Assembly: GCA_027422505.1 (NCBI GenBank)
Contig: JAPQWV010000051.1
Span: forward strand, 2,881,501-2,945,500
Reading direction: 5' to 3'
DNA length: 64,000 bases
Source: Craterostigma plantagineum
Lineage: Eukaryota > Streptophyta > Magnoliopsida > Lamiales > Linderniaceae
Positions 32,644-42,471 of this stretch are shown here, one piece after another. The translations under genes were made by a program, and so were the position numbers. How positions within the stretch are numbered: position 1 is the stretch's first letter; the number at the start of each line of letters is the position of its first letter. Below the pieces are notes generated by a model, which was given only the letters and a program-made list of their open reading frames with translations, made no database searches and was not told the DNA's origin.

Positions 32644-35600
32644 TCAGCGATAGCCCATGCCGGCTTGCCCGGCGCAGAACTCTGTCTTCTCCTTGGGAAT
32701 AACCTTCGTCAGAATGTCTGCAACATTCTTGTCCGTGTGGATCTTTTGCAGCTTGAACGCTTTTTCCTCAATAGCTAGTCTGAGCCAATGATAACGAACA
32801 TCGATGTGTTTCGTCCTCGAATGATACATAGTATTCTTGCTCAAGTCCAAAGCACTTTGACTATCGCAAAATATTATGTACTCCTCCTGCTGAATTCCCA
32901 ACTCCTGAAGGAATCTCTTCAACCAGAGCATCTCCTTGCCAGCTTCCGTTGCTGCAACATACTCCGCTTCAGTAGTTGATAAAGAAACACATTTCTGTAA
33001 CCTCGACTGCCATGAAATCGCTCCCCCTGAGAATGTAAATATGTATCCCGATGTTGACTTTCTGCTGTCGAGATCACCGGCCATATCAGCATCCGTATAG
33101 CCTGTAAGAAAACATTTACCACTTCCAAATGTTAGGCATAATTTGGAAGTTCCTCTCAGGTACCTCATGATCCACTTCACTGCTTCCCAATGTGACTTCC
33201 CGGGATTCGATAGAAATCGACTCACAACGCCAACTGCGTGAGCGATATCTGGCCTCGTACACACCATGGCGTACATCAAACTTCCGACCGCCGATGAATA
33301 TGGAATATCTGGGACATCTTCACCGTCTTTAGTTGTTGATGGACTGGATTTCTTTCGCAACTGAAAGTGCGCGGCAAGTGGCGTGCTAACTGGCTTAGCA
33401 TCCTTCATATTGAACCTCTCTAGAACTCGTTCAATATAGCGCTCCTGGGATAACCACAATTTCCCAGCTTTTCGATCTCGGGTAATCTCCATTCCGAGAA
33501 TCCGCTTTGCCGAACCCAAATCCTTCATGTCAAACGTCTTTGACAAATCTTTCTTTAACCTGCTAATCATCTCTGCATCTTGTCCGACAATTAGCATATC
33601 ATCAACATACAGGAGAAGAACGATAAATTTACCGTTAGAGTATCTCCGGACGTAAACACATGGATCTGCATCTGTTCTCTTGAACCCCTGATGCACCATG
33701 AAAGAATCAAATTTCTTGTACCACTGCCGTGGAGCTTGTTTCAGACCATACAAGCTTTTCTTCAGCCGGCAGACCATGTCCTCTTTACCTCTAACCTCGA
33801 ACCCTTCGGGTTGTTCCATATATATCTCCTCATCAAGATCACCATGCAAGAATGCGGTCTTCACGTCGAGTTGCTCCAAGTGAAGATCCATGGTAGCAGC
33901 TAGTCCCAGTATGACTCTGATTGAACTCATCTTCACGACAGGTGAAAATATCTCGTCAAAGTCGATCCCCTTCCTCTGAGTGAAACCTTTGACCACTAAT
34001 CGAGCCTTGTATCTAACCAGCTTGCCATCATCCTTCTTCAATTTGTACACCCATTTGTTCTTGAGTGTCTTCTTTCCTTTCGGCAATCGAACTAACTCGT
34101 ACGTATCATTCTTCTTCAGAGAATCCATCTCCTCTTGCATGGCCTTTATCCAACAATCTTTGTCCCTACAAGATTGTACTTCTTGGAAGCTCTCTGGCTC
34201 GCCCTCGTCGGTAATCAAAATATAATCAGAACTCGGATACCTCGTAGATGGTTGGTGTTCCCTAGTTGACCTTCTCAAATAAGGTTCAACTGCTTCTTGC
34301 ACATCTGAAGGCTCCCCCTGCTCAGTACCTTCAGTGTGTTCATCTACGACAGGTTCATCATCATCAATGACTGGCTCTTCTGGTTCAGGTTCTGATTGTT
34401 GCATTCCTTCCTCCGTGGCACCGTCATGTGGAATGCTAACTGGTGTATAATCGTCTACACCGCCACCTGTGGATTTCGCCACATCCACATCTGAGTCTCC
34501 CATGATCTCGTGCTCATGGAATACTACGTCGCGACTTCGAACAGTCTTCTTCTTCTTTGGATCCCAAAGTCTGTAGCCGAACTCCTCGTCTCCGTACCCA
34601 ACAAAGATACAAGGATTTGATTTATCATCGAGCTTGGATCTTTGTTCCTTCGGCACATGCATGAACGCCTTGCAGCCAAACACTCTCAAATGCGAATATG
34701 AGATGTCTCTACCGGTCCACACCTTCTCTGGTACATCGAAGTCCAACGCCGATGAAGGTAGCCGGTTGATAAGATAGACTGCAGTGTTGACAGCTTCCCC
34801 CCAAAATGACTTAGATAGATTAGCCATTTTGAGCATCGCTCGGACTCTCTCCATAATTGTCCGATTCATTCTCTCAGCGACACCATTTTGCTGAGGAGTA
34901 CCAGGAACTGTCTTTTCATGCCTAATGCCATGCTTCGTGGAATAATCTCTGAACTCCCGAGAGATGTATTCACCACCATTATCTGTGCGTAGACACTTTA
35001 GCGGCATTCCAGTTTCTCTTTCCACCATCGCATGGAACTTCTTGAAATAATAGAAAACCTGGTCCTTCGTCCGCAACAGATATACCCATGTCTTGCGAGA
35101 CGCATCATCAATGAAGGTCAGAAAATATTTACTGCCTCCCAGAGATTCGACTTCCATGGGTCCGCATACGTCAGAGTGTACCAACTCCAACTTCTTCATT
35201 CGCCTGGTTGAGTTCTTCGCGAATGAAACTCTATGTTGCTTTCCAAATAAACAATGATCGCAGGGGTTCATCGCTTTCTCCTTGGCTACTGGTATGAGGG
35301 ACTTTTTAGCCAAGATATTCAACCCCTTCTCTCCTACGTGCGCCAGCCGTCTGTGCCACAAATTTGGAGAAGCATCATCTTCAACGGCATTAAGTTGGTT
35401 AGCACATATCGTTGCGTGCATCTTGTAGAGCGAGCAGCATAGCCTTCCTCTCGCTACCACCAACGATCCTTTGGTGAGTTTCCAGTTGCTATTCGCCATC
35501 TCGTTATAGTATCCTTCGTTGTCCAGCACCTTCACAGAAATCAGGTTGAGACGCAGGTCTGGAATGTGTCGCACATCTTTCAGCCGTAATGTGCACCCTA

Positions 35601-36618
35601 CGCTCGTCTGGATACAGATATCACCGATCCCCACTATTTTAGAAACACTTTGGTTACCCATCTTGGTAGTGCCAAAGTTTCCCGCCTTATATGTGGAGAA
35701 GTATTCACGCCTTGGAACACAATGGTAGGAGGCACCAGAGTCCACTATCCATTCGGTGCTTGCATCCGCAACATGACAGCAGTCTGCTTCATTCACCAGA
35801 GTAACCTCTCCAGCATCGTTGGAGGCGATTGCAGACGTGTTCATGTCATCGTCTTGTTTCTGTTTTCCTTTGAGAAGTCTACAGTTTCTTTGTAAGTGGC
35901 CAATTTTACCACAATGGTAGCACTTCCTCATCTCCCTGGACTTGGATCTATCTTTCGACTTGTCGTATCCTTTTGGGCCTCTACTCTTGCTCCGACCCCT
36001 ATTCTCCATGACAAGGGCCTGATTTCCCGTACTGGTATTGGCAGCATCCTTCCGTCGCAGCTCTTCATTGTAGAGTCTGTTTTTCACCATCTCCATCGTG
36101 ACTTTACCACTTGGTGCCGAGTTGGTGAGCGATACCACCAACGTATCCCAGCTATCAGGTAGAGATCCCAGTAGAAGACAAGCTTGTAGCTCATCATCAA
36201 GAACTAGACCGGCACTTGTGAGTTGAGTTACCAGCCCTTCAAAGTCGTTCAGATGTTCAGCAACTGATCGTCCCTCGTTCAGCTTCACATTCATGAGTTT
36301 CCGCATCATGAATACCTTGCTCAGCGCATTTGTCACCTCGTACATACCCTCCAATTTCGTCCAGAGTTTGTAGGGGTCTGTCTCATTTCGGACGTGGTTG
36401 TAGAGGCTAATGTCCACCCATTGGCGGATAACAGCTAGCGTCTTTCTTTGCAATTTCTTCCAAAGGTCAGCATTCCCGCCTTCGGGCATCTTGCCTCCAT
36501 TTTCGATTGGATCATGGAGGTCTTTGCAATAAAGGTAATCCTCCATCCTCGATTTCCATATGGAGTAATTTGTTACTGTCAGCTTGATCATTCCTCCATC
36601 GTTCTCCATGGCCGTCAA
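32644..36618 (-). CDS. intact Copia gag-pol polyprotein, 1324 aa
   Basis: A single frame codes all domains in Copia order. Gag comes first (about 1-230), with zinc knuckle C233/C236/H241/C246. The protease has DSGAS with Asp293. The integrase zinc domain has H422, H427, C453 and C456; its catalytic triad is Asp483, Asp546 and Glu582, with 35 residues between the last two. The reverse transcriptase carries YVDD at 1004-1007. RNase H has TDADMAGD, STTEAEY and DSQSALDLS, and the protein ends soon after KNVADILTK. Sequence blocks resemble the TNT1-94 group. No catalytic residue is missing. The length is normal for a plant Copia polyprotein, and expression is expected from the 5' LTR TATA box. Confidence 0.96.
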   Translation of the reverse strand: MTAMENDGGMIKLTVTNYSIWKSRMEDYLYCKDLHDPIENGGKMPEGGNADLWKKLQRKTLAVIRQWVDISLYNHVRNETDPYKLWTKLEGMYEVTNALSKVFMMRKLMNVKLNEGRSVAEHLNDFEGLVTQLTSAGLVLDDELQACLLLGSLPDSWDTLVVSLTNSAPSGKVTMEMVKNRLYNEELRRKDAANTSTGNQALVMENRGRSKSRGPKGYDKSKDRSKSREMRKCYHCGKIGHLQRNCRLLKGKQKQDDDMNTSAIASNDAGEVTLVNEADCCHVADASTEWIVDSGASYHCVPRREYFSTYKAGNFGTTKMGNQSVSKIVGIGDICIQTSVGCTLRLKDVRHIPDLRLNLISVKVLDNEGYYNEMANSNWKLTKGSLVVARGRLCCSLYKMHATICANQLNAVEDDASPNLWHRRLAHVGEKGLNILAKKSLIPVAKEKAMNPCDHCLFGKQHRVSFAKNSTRRMKKLELVHSDVCGPMEVESLGGSKYFLTFIDDASRKTWVYLLRTKDQVFYYFKKFHAMVERETGMPLKCLRTDNGGEYISREFRDYSTKHGIRHEKTVPGTPQQNGVAERMNRTIMERVRAMLKMANLSKSFWGEAVNTAVYLINRLPSSALDFDVPEKVWTGRDISYSHLRVFGCKAFMHVPKEQRSKLDDKSNPCIFVGYGDEEFGYRLWDPKKKKTVRSRDVVFHEHEIMGDSDVDVAKSTGGGVDDYTPVSIPHDGATEEGMQQSEPEPEEPVIDDDEPVVDEHTEGTEQGEPSDVQEAVEPYLRRSTREHQPSTRYPSSDYILITDEGEPESFQEVQSCRDKDCWIKAMQEEMDSLKKNDTYELVRLPKGKKTLKNKWVYKLKKDDGKLVRYKARLVVKGFTQRKGIDFDEIFSPVVKMSSIRVILGLAATMDLHLEQLDVKTAFLHGDLDEEIYMEQPEGFEVRGKEDMVCRLKKSLYGLKQAPRQWYKKFDSFMVHQGFKRTDADPCVYVRRYSNGKFIVLLLYVDDMLIVGQDAEMISRLKKDLSKTFDMKDLGSAKRILGMEITRDRKAGKLWLSQERYIERVLERFNMKDAKPVSTPLAAHFQLRKKSSPSTTKDGEDVPDIPYSSAVGSLMYAMVCTRPDIAHAVGVVSRFLSNPGKSHWEAVKWIMRYLRGTSKLCLTFGSGKCFLTGYTDADMAGDLDSRKSTSGYIFTFSGGAISWQSRLQKCVSLSTTEAEYVAATEAGKEMLWLKRFLQELGIQQEEYIIFCDSQSALDLSKNTMYHSRTKHIDVRYHWLRLAIEEKAFKLQKIHTDKNVADILTKVIPKEKTEFCAGQAGMGYR

Positions 36619-36703
36619 AATCTACCAGCAACCTACTAGTATCTTTTCTGATGTGGAAGATCAGTCAAAGCTGCAACCACAGAGCATACTCAGAATACTA
36701 TCA

Positions 36704-36716
36704 GGCTCTGATACCA
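36704..36716 (-). promoter_or_regulatory. primer-binding site of young Copia
   Basis: Minus strand TGGTATCAGAGCC two bases inside the 5' LTR, the initiator tRNA-Met type site. Confidence 0.93.
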
Positions 36717-36718
36717 CT

Positions 36719-37333
36719 TGTTGGGAATGGTGGTGGGCCCCGCGGTGGTCAGTGGGCCCCGCAGCGGAACAGGTCCCGGTTTGGCTCGGTACGAAAATCG
36801 GGAGAAGTGGGACCCACGAGGTAAATTTGGTGAGACCCGCACAGTAACTACCACGGTAAAAATAAAATTACCGTAAGGTAAGAAAGAACACCAGAATTTT
36901 AACGTGGAAAACCCTCTGTTAACGAAGAGGGAAAAACCACGGCCGAGTCGGCAAAATCTTCACTATAGTAAAAATTACAACCCTCGAATTTTTACTATCT
37001 CACTTTTACCACTCGTGTTTACCTCACACCTCTCTGTGGATGTGGAACTCTATCAGTTTCTACCTGAACTGATAACCTCACAATTCACTCGAACTACTTC
37101 TCTCTATTTAGTAAAACTCGAATGAGCTTGTGATGATAATAACTGAAGAATCCTCAGCCTATTTATAGATGTCTTCAGCTCTTCTGGACCGCTCGAAACG
37201 GGTGGCCAGGAATCCGCCGCGTCGCCCTTCAATATGGACCTTTCATTATTATAATAAAATATTATAATAATATTTTATTTTTTTTTCTTTTTCAATGTTG
37301 GTGTGCGGTAGGTGGGTGGCCGGATTGTCAACA
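36719..37333 (-). repeat. 5' LTR of young Copia
   Basis: 615 bp; its minus-strand TATA box (TATAAATA, 37167-37160) would drive the polyprotein. Nearly identical to the 3' LTR. Confidence 0.95.
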
Positions 37334-37338
37334 ACATC

Positions 37339-38130
37339 AACGACTTGTCTTGAAACTCCTTTGCTGTAATATTTTTCCCTTCGCTCATCGATCACTAGTT
37401 GATTGTACCTACACTCCGAGCTGCAAAAGGCCTTCTCTCCCCTAAAGCAAAAGGTTTTAGGCTTCTAGACGATTGATTCTTGGACTCAGCTCGGCTATTC
37501 CATGAGCTAGTGAAGATTTTGATCATGGGGTTTGAGGTTTTGATCACCATGGTTGGTTGATTAATCTCTCTTACTTCTATGTCTCTTCGATCTATATAGC
37601 TCCGTAAGAAACAAAGGAGCTTTGTCTGAATTTATCCATGTCGAGAGAAGGTGAAGAAGAAGGCTTGGCTTGGCTTAGCTCCTAGGAAGCTCTTAAACCG
37701 TCTAAGCCCGTGGTTTTGGTTCGGCAAGAAAGAATATCTTTTTTTTTAATAATAATAATATATATATATTAACAATGATGAATTATCGTTATCAGTGACA
37801 ATGACATAAAGATGCAAAACAAGAAGGAAGTACTGGAAACACGACTCTTACATATTATTTTTTACATCATACATGTAATTTTTAGCCTTACAAAAATGTT
37901 GGCTTATGATGATAACGTGAAAGGTGTAGGGCCCATTGCGTGGGCCCAACCATTTAGCCCACTTGCGTGGTGGGCCCATTTTATTCTTAGAGAAGAAAGC
38001 GACGTGTCAATGCGTGGTGCCGCTGAACTATATGACTCACAGTGGGTCTGATAGAATGACATTTTTGCCCTTGTGATGTAGTGTACTTTTGTAACCAATT
38101 CCTATGAAGATATTGTTTTGCCAGCGAAGA
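37339..38130. other. intergenic with clustered TGGGCC boxes
   Basis: No gene recognised. Around 37925-37985 several ggcccat/tgggccc boxes are clustered; such site-II-like motifs are common in plant promoters but here no downstream gene is visible. A 37812-37860 stretch resembles 40390-40440. Confidence 0.4.
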
Positions 38131-38139
38131 AAAGGATGG

Positions 38140-38510
38140 GATAGACCTCGATTGGGCGGGCCGGTTCCGGGCCGGTTCCACCGGTTCCGACATTGTTCCG
38201 GTCCCGATTCCGGTTGTAGGACCATTTTCCTTGGATCGACCAGAACCGCGGAGCAGAACCACGGGCCACCCAATGAGCCGGTTCCGGTTCCAAAACCGGT
38301 TCGGCCCATTAATATATTTTTTTTATTTTATTTAAAACTATCTATGGAATAAAATAAAATGTTGAAATTCATTGGGCCGTTTCCGGTTCCGAACCGGAAC
38401 CGGGAACCGTGGGTCGAAACCGGAACCGGCCCAAACCACTTCTAATGGGCCGGTTACCGGTTCCGGTTTTGGGTCGGTTCCGGATTGACCCGGCCCATTA
38501 CACGTCTTTG
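38140..38510. mobile_element. degenerate GGTTCC/GGAACC inverted-repeat element
   Basis: Both ends are rich in ccggttccgg words arranged in inverted orientation (left gggcgggccggttcc, right cggattgacccggccc) around an AT-rich centre. It has the design of the other hAT-type MITEs in this window. The termini are eroded and I could not find a clean duplication, so the ends are approximate. Confidence 0.5.
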
Positions 38511-38577
38511 GGAGATAAGATTTCTTTTATTTATTAATTAAAATTAATACTCAATTAAAATGTATGTCACTTCTGAT

Positions 38578-39224
38578 TAGGGGTGGGCATCGGGTCGAGT
38601 AGTCGGGTTCGGGTTAAGAAATTCAATACCCGAACACGACCCGATCTACGACGGGTACCCGATTGTCGGGTATATATCGGGTTCGGATACCCGACGTCGG
38701 GTACCCGATTTTGAATTGAAAAAATATGATTAAAAATTTTATAATGCAATATACATATCAAATATTCATGTTATATATCATTTATCACTTATAATATTTG
38801 GATGTTTTATATTCAGTAAATATAATATATACATATTTTATATGTTTATTTATAAATTTTGAAAACATATTTTAAATTATTATAATGATTTATGCATTGA
38901 TAATAAATATCCCTTGTTAATTATGTAATAAAAATAAGAAATTAATCAAAAGATTATTTAAAACTTTAACACCACTCACTTTAGATATCGATATCTAGAC
39001 ATGTTATTATATTTTTTCAATGTTTATGTATAAAAACTAATATATTTTTTAAAATATAATTTGTCGGGTACCCGATCGGGTTATTCGGGTAATAAATTGC
39101 TACCCGATACCCGACCCGATTAACCCGATACCCGACAAATAACCCAAATTACCCGACCCAAACTACCCGAATCCGATCGGGTTCGGGTAAAACCCGAATA
39201 CCCGAACCCGAACGCCCACCCCTA
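38578..39224. mobile_element. hAT-type MITE, CGGGTACCCG word family
   Basis: The ends are taggggtgggcatcgggtcg and a mirror ending gcccacccct plus a. An exact 8-bp duplication cttctgat flanks it (38570-38577 and 39225-39232). Subterminal parts are chains of cgggta/tacccg words; the centre is AT-rich. Non-coding. Confidence 0.92.
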
Positions 39225-39232
39225 CTTCTGAT

Positions 39233-39541
39233 GCAGCAATAGCATAGCAAAAGTGGATTTTTGTTATAGCCTCCTCTAGTGTATGGGTTTGCAACTTCAT
39301 ATTATTTGACGGGGAGATTTGAAGATCTCAAATAAAGAAAGGGAGAACACTACGAATCTCTCTACATATATAGACGTATTTTATTTAATTAGATTCATCA
39401 AAGTGGCGTTTAGTTATCATGATTAGGTTGCCCGTTGTTCAGTCTTTTACCAGCAAACGTAATTTGAATTTAGTGCCCGTAATGGACCCACTGCTCCAAC
39501 CTTTTAGTATTAATTTTATACTAATACATTTTTGCACCCAT
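39233..39541. other. spacer between MITE and solo LTR
   Basis: Non-coding AT-rich sequence. I see nothing in it beyond short ORFs at the noise level. Confidence 0.35.
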
Positions 39542-39995
39542 TGTTGTAAAAAGGACACTACAAATAAAGGGAACACCCGGAATTTACGTGGAAAACCCCA
39601 AAGTCGGGGTAAAAAACCACGGGCAAAGTAAGAAATTTTTAAGTGAGTAATTTAAGAGTTACAACTCTCTACCGTAAGGAGAAAACTAACTCTATCTCTC
39701 TTACAATAGGAGACTAACAAACTCTCTAAATATTTTTCTCACAACACTTGTATATACTGAATATAAGAAGTTATTGTTTTCGATAATTTACAATGTATAG
39801 CTAGCCTATATATAGCTGAAGGTTTTAGGCTCGGGCCAATCAGAACTAGCCGCGTAGCTAGACACGTGGACGAACCGGAACGAGCCGCGTAGTTGTTACG
39901 TGGGCAAATCAGAATGAGCCGCGCAGCTAGATTACGTGGACAATTCAGAACCAGCCACTTAGCTATACTAAGTGGCCCAATAGAAACTTACAACA
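39542..39995. mobile_element. old solo LTR, Copia-like (454 bp)
   Basis: Begins tgttgtaaaaagg and ends aacttacaaca, flanked by cccat and cccct, a 5-bp duplication with one mismatch. The interior has the taaaaaaccacgg-type and acgtggaaaacccc stretches also present in the LTR of the young Copia at 31978-37333, suggesting a related lineage. No PBS or polypurine tract adjoins it. Confidence 0.6.
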
Positions 39996-41364
39996 CCCCT
40001 GCTTAAAATATAAGTATTTCGAAATTATTTAAATTTTGAAATTATAATTTTTATAGTTTAAGATGAAATATAAATTTTAAATATACAAAATAAATTTAGC
40101 TGTAGAGGCATAAGTACAGTAAATTAAAAATTAGAAAGAATGTGAAAATAATTAATTAATTAATTTCTTATATGAGGGACTAAATTGCAAATAGTTACAC
40201 ACCAAATTTGGCAATTCATATCCACACCAACCAATTAGGTAATAGTATATATGATTTCTGTATTTGGGCCCAATTATATATAAGCCTTTCAAAACGACCT
40301 GAGTAAATATAGAAATAAGATTTCTTATGGGCCTTCATGTAGAAGGAATTACTGGACACGACTCTTACATATAGAAATAAGATTTCTTATGCAAAACAAG
40401 AAGGAATTACTGGAAACACGACTACTACATATTTGCAAGTCTTCTATGCATTAATACATACATGTCCACAAAAAGCCTAATTTTAGTTAGTGGATAAAAT
40501 TCGATCTTCGCTTACTAATAGAAAAAATAATACACTACTATTTAAGTACTTGTACTAAATATAGTATTTATTATCAATTGTCCGGATTCTCGTGGCATAT
40601 TGTGGACAAAATTCATTTACCTATATTTCTCATTACAACCTTATTGATATCCATTTGATGGCCAATATATCTCGCCATCATTGGATTATAATTTGTTCCT
40701 AATGATATTTGCTGTATACATTATCAGTTTTATCCGTATGATGTTCAGATAAACATATAAATAAATGATTGAATTCATGAACAAAAAATGAACATAATAA
40801 AAGGTGGCCATCATCTTAATTAAGAAAAGGTGGGAAAGAAATAAGGGTTTCGTGATTTATATATTTTGCAAAGGTGTAATGAATTTCCAAAGTCGCAAAT
40901 GAGGTGTTACTTCATTTGCTATGATAGAGTATCAGTGCTAATGAAGCATTAAGAAACAATGATAGGAAATTTCTAATTCCTTAGCTATAACAATGCCCTT
41001 TATCATAGAAACACGCCTTGCTATAACAGTGACCTTTCTAATAGAACACACCTTGCTATATAACAAATGCCCTAACACGCCTTGGTATAATAATGCCCTT
41101 TATAATAGAAAAAACGCCCTTTTTTGTTCTATGTATTATTATGTGTATATATACCAGAGCTTCGATGATGTGATTGTTGAGATTATAAAAAGTGGGTGTT
41201 GTCCCACATCGAATAATTCAAGCTCTTCGATCCAGTATATATATAAGAGGCTTTCTCCTCCTATTACCAATTGGTTTTAGGAAGGACCCCTCGATTTCTA
41301 ATAGTGATGAACCAAATCAAGGAGATTCTTGGTTTGTGGTGAGGTGGAAATAGAGTTTTTATGT
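39996..41364. other. repeat-bearing intergenic stretch
   Basis: AT-rich, without genes. It includes a tandem duplication of an atagaaataagatttcttatg block (about 40308 and 40374) and a short array of gccttgctataac/atgccctttat words (about 40985-41115). The sequence 40390-40440 resembles 37812-37860. A GTCCCACATCG box and TATA box at 41204-41246 are listed separately. Confidence 0.45.
41204..41246 (+). promoter_or_regulatory. GTCCCACATCG box plus TATA, snRNA-type promoter look-alike
   Basis: gtcccacatcg (41204-41214) is followed 24 bp later by a tatatatata tract. The upstream sequence element and TATA spacing of plant U6/U3-type promoters is similar. The downstream sequence does not match any small nuclear RNA that I know. 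The same box pair also occurs in promoters of some plant repeats, so this may be a relic. Confidence 0.3.
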
Positions 41365-41372
41365 ATTGAATG

Positions 41373-41982
41373 TAGGGGTGTTCAAACCGTAATACCGTAC
41401 CGTACCGAACTTTCGGTAACCGAAATTTTCGGTTCTAAAAATCCCATACCAAATACTGAACCGAAGTAAACCGGTTCGGTTCGGTAATAACCGAAAAATT
41501 TCGATTATTTTCGGTAAATAACCAAAAAAACCGAAATAAATTAAAAAAATTGAAAAATTAATGTTTAGAAATTAGATATATTTAATTCTTCATATTTTTA
41601 TATTTTTATATTATATTTTCCTATTTTTTTTCTTATTTTCTATATTTTTATTATTTTTCTTATTTTATTTTTTATGTTTATATATTTTTACATTATTTTT
41701 TCCTATTTTTTATTTTTTTTTCTTATTTTCCCCTATTTTTCTTATTTTCCCCTATTTTTATTATTTTCCTTTTATTTTATATTTCTGTAATTATATATTA
41801 TTAAATATTATTATATATATTTCGGTAATTAGGTTACCGACCGTACCGAAATTACCGAAAAATTTCGGTTCAGATTTTTTTATACCGAATACCGAACCGA
41901 ACCGAAATTTCGGTATTCGGTTTGTACCGAACTTTCGGTATCGGTTCGGTACGGTCGGTTTACCAACTTTTGAACACCCCTA
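41373..41982. mobile_element. hAT-type MITE, TTCGGTA word family (long copy)
   Basis: The ends are taggggtgttcaaaccg and a mirror ending gaacacccct plus a. An exact 8-bp duplication attgaatg flanks it (41365-41372, 41983-41990). Subterminal parts are chains of ttcggtaa/ccgaac words around a very T-rich centre. It shares words and termini with the element at 45320-45772. It lies 490 bp upstream of the sugar transporter start. Confidence 0.92.
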
Positions 41983-41990
41983 ATTGAATG

Positions 41991-42471
41991 TCATATTATT
42001 ATTGAATTCTATTAACGGATTAGTAATATGTCGTAATATTGACTACATAATTTATTATGATTTGAATTTTATATCCAATGCACATTATTATATTATTTTC
42101 ATAATAATGCCATCGCACTACTAAAATTACCCATTTCCTCCAATTCTCTTTTTGTTCATATATTCTGAAAATTCTGCATGCATTACTAAAATCCCCATTT
42201 CCATTAATTCGACATTATTGCTTTGACAAAACGTGTTTGCTTGTTAAGGAATACGAATTATTTCACAACGCACCAAGAACAATCATTCAATAATATACTG
42301 CTGGTTTATAAATACCACACTCAGAATTTGAGACTTGCAGCAGAGTTAGCATCCCGTATTCTCCAAAGTCCAAATATCCAAATATTCTAAGTGTTAGGAC
42401 AAGAAGAAAGTGAGGAGGGACAAACACATTTTTATAACTATCAACAAAAAAAAAAACCTTAACACCGTGCC
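41991..42471. promoter_or_regulatory. presumed promoter region of the sugar transporter
   Basis: AT-rich sequence between the MITE and the STP start codon. A tataaatac-like box (about 42306-42314) lies about 160 bp upstream of the ATG; the position would fit a TATA box, which I infer only. Confidence 0.35.

Larger units (their letters stand above)
31978..37333 (-). mobile_element. young full-length Copia retrotransposon (5356 bp), TNT1-94-like
   Basis: LTRs 36719-37333 (5') and 31978-32591 (3') are flanked by an exact acatc duplication (31973-31977 and 37334-37338). The LTRs are 615 and 614 bp; I see two substitutions and a poly-T length difference. The PBS TGGTATCAGAGCC lies at 36716-36704 on the minus strand and the polypurine tract CTGGAGGGGGAGAAT at 32606-32592. 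A single uninterrupted polyprotein fills the inside. All parts needed for autonomous movement appear present, so this is potentially active. Confidence 0.97.

Noticed and set aside
41204..41290. A true U6 or U3 gene
   Set aside because: The sequence after the TATA box matches neither RNA; only the promoter-like boxes are present.
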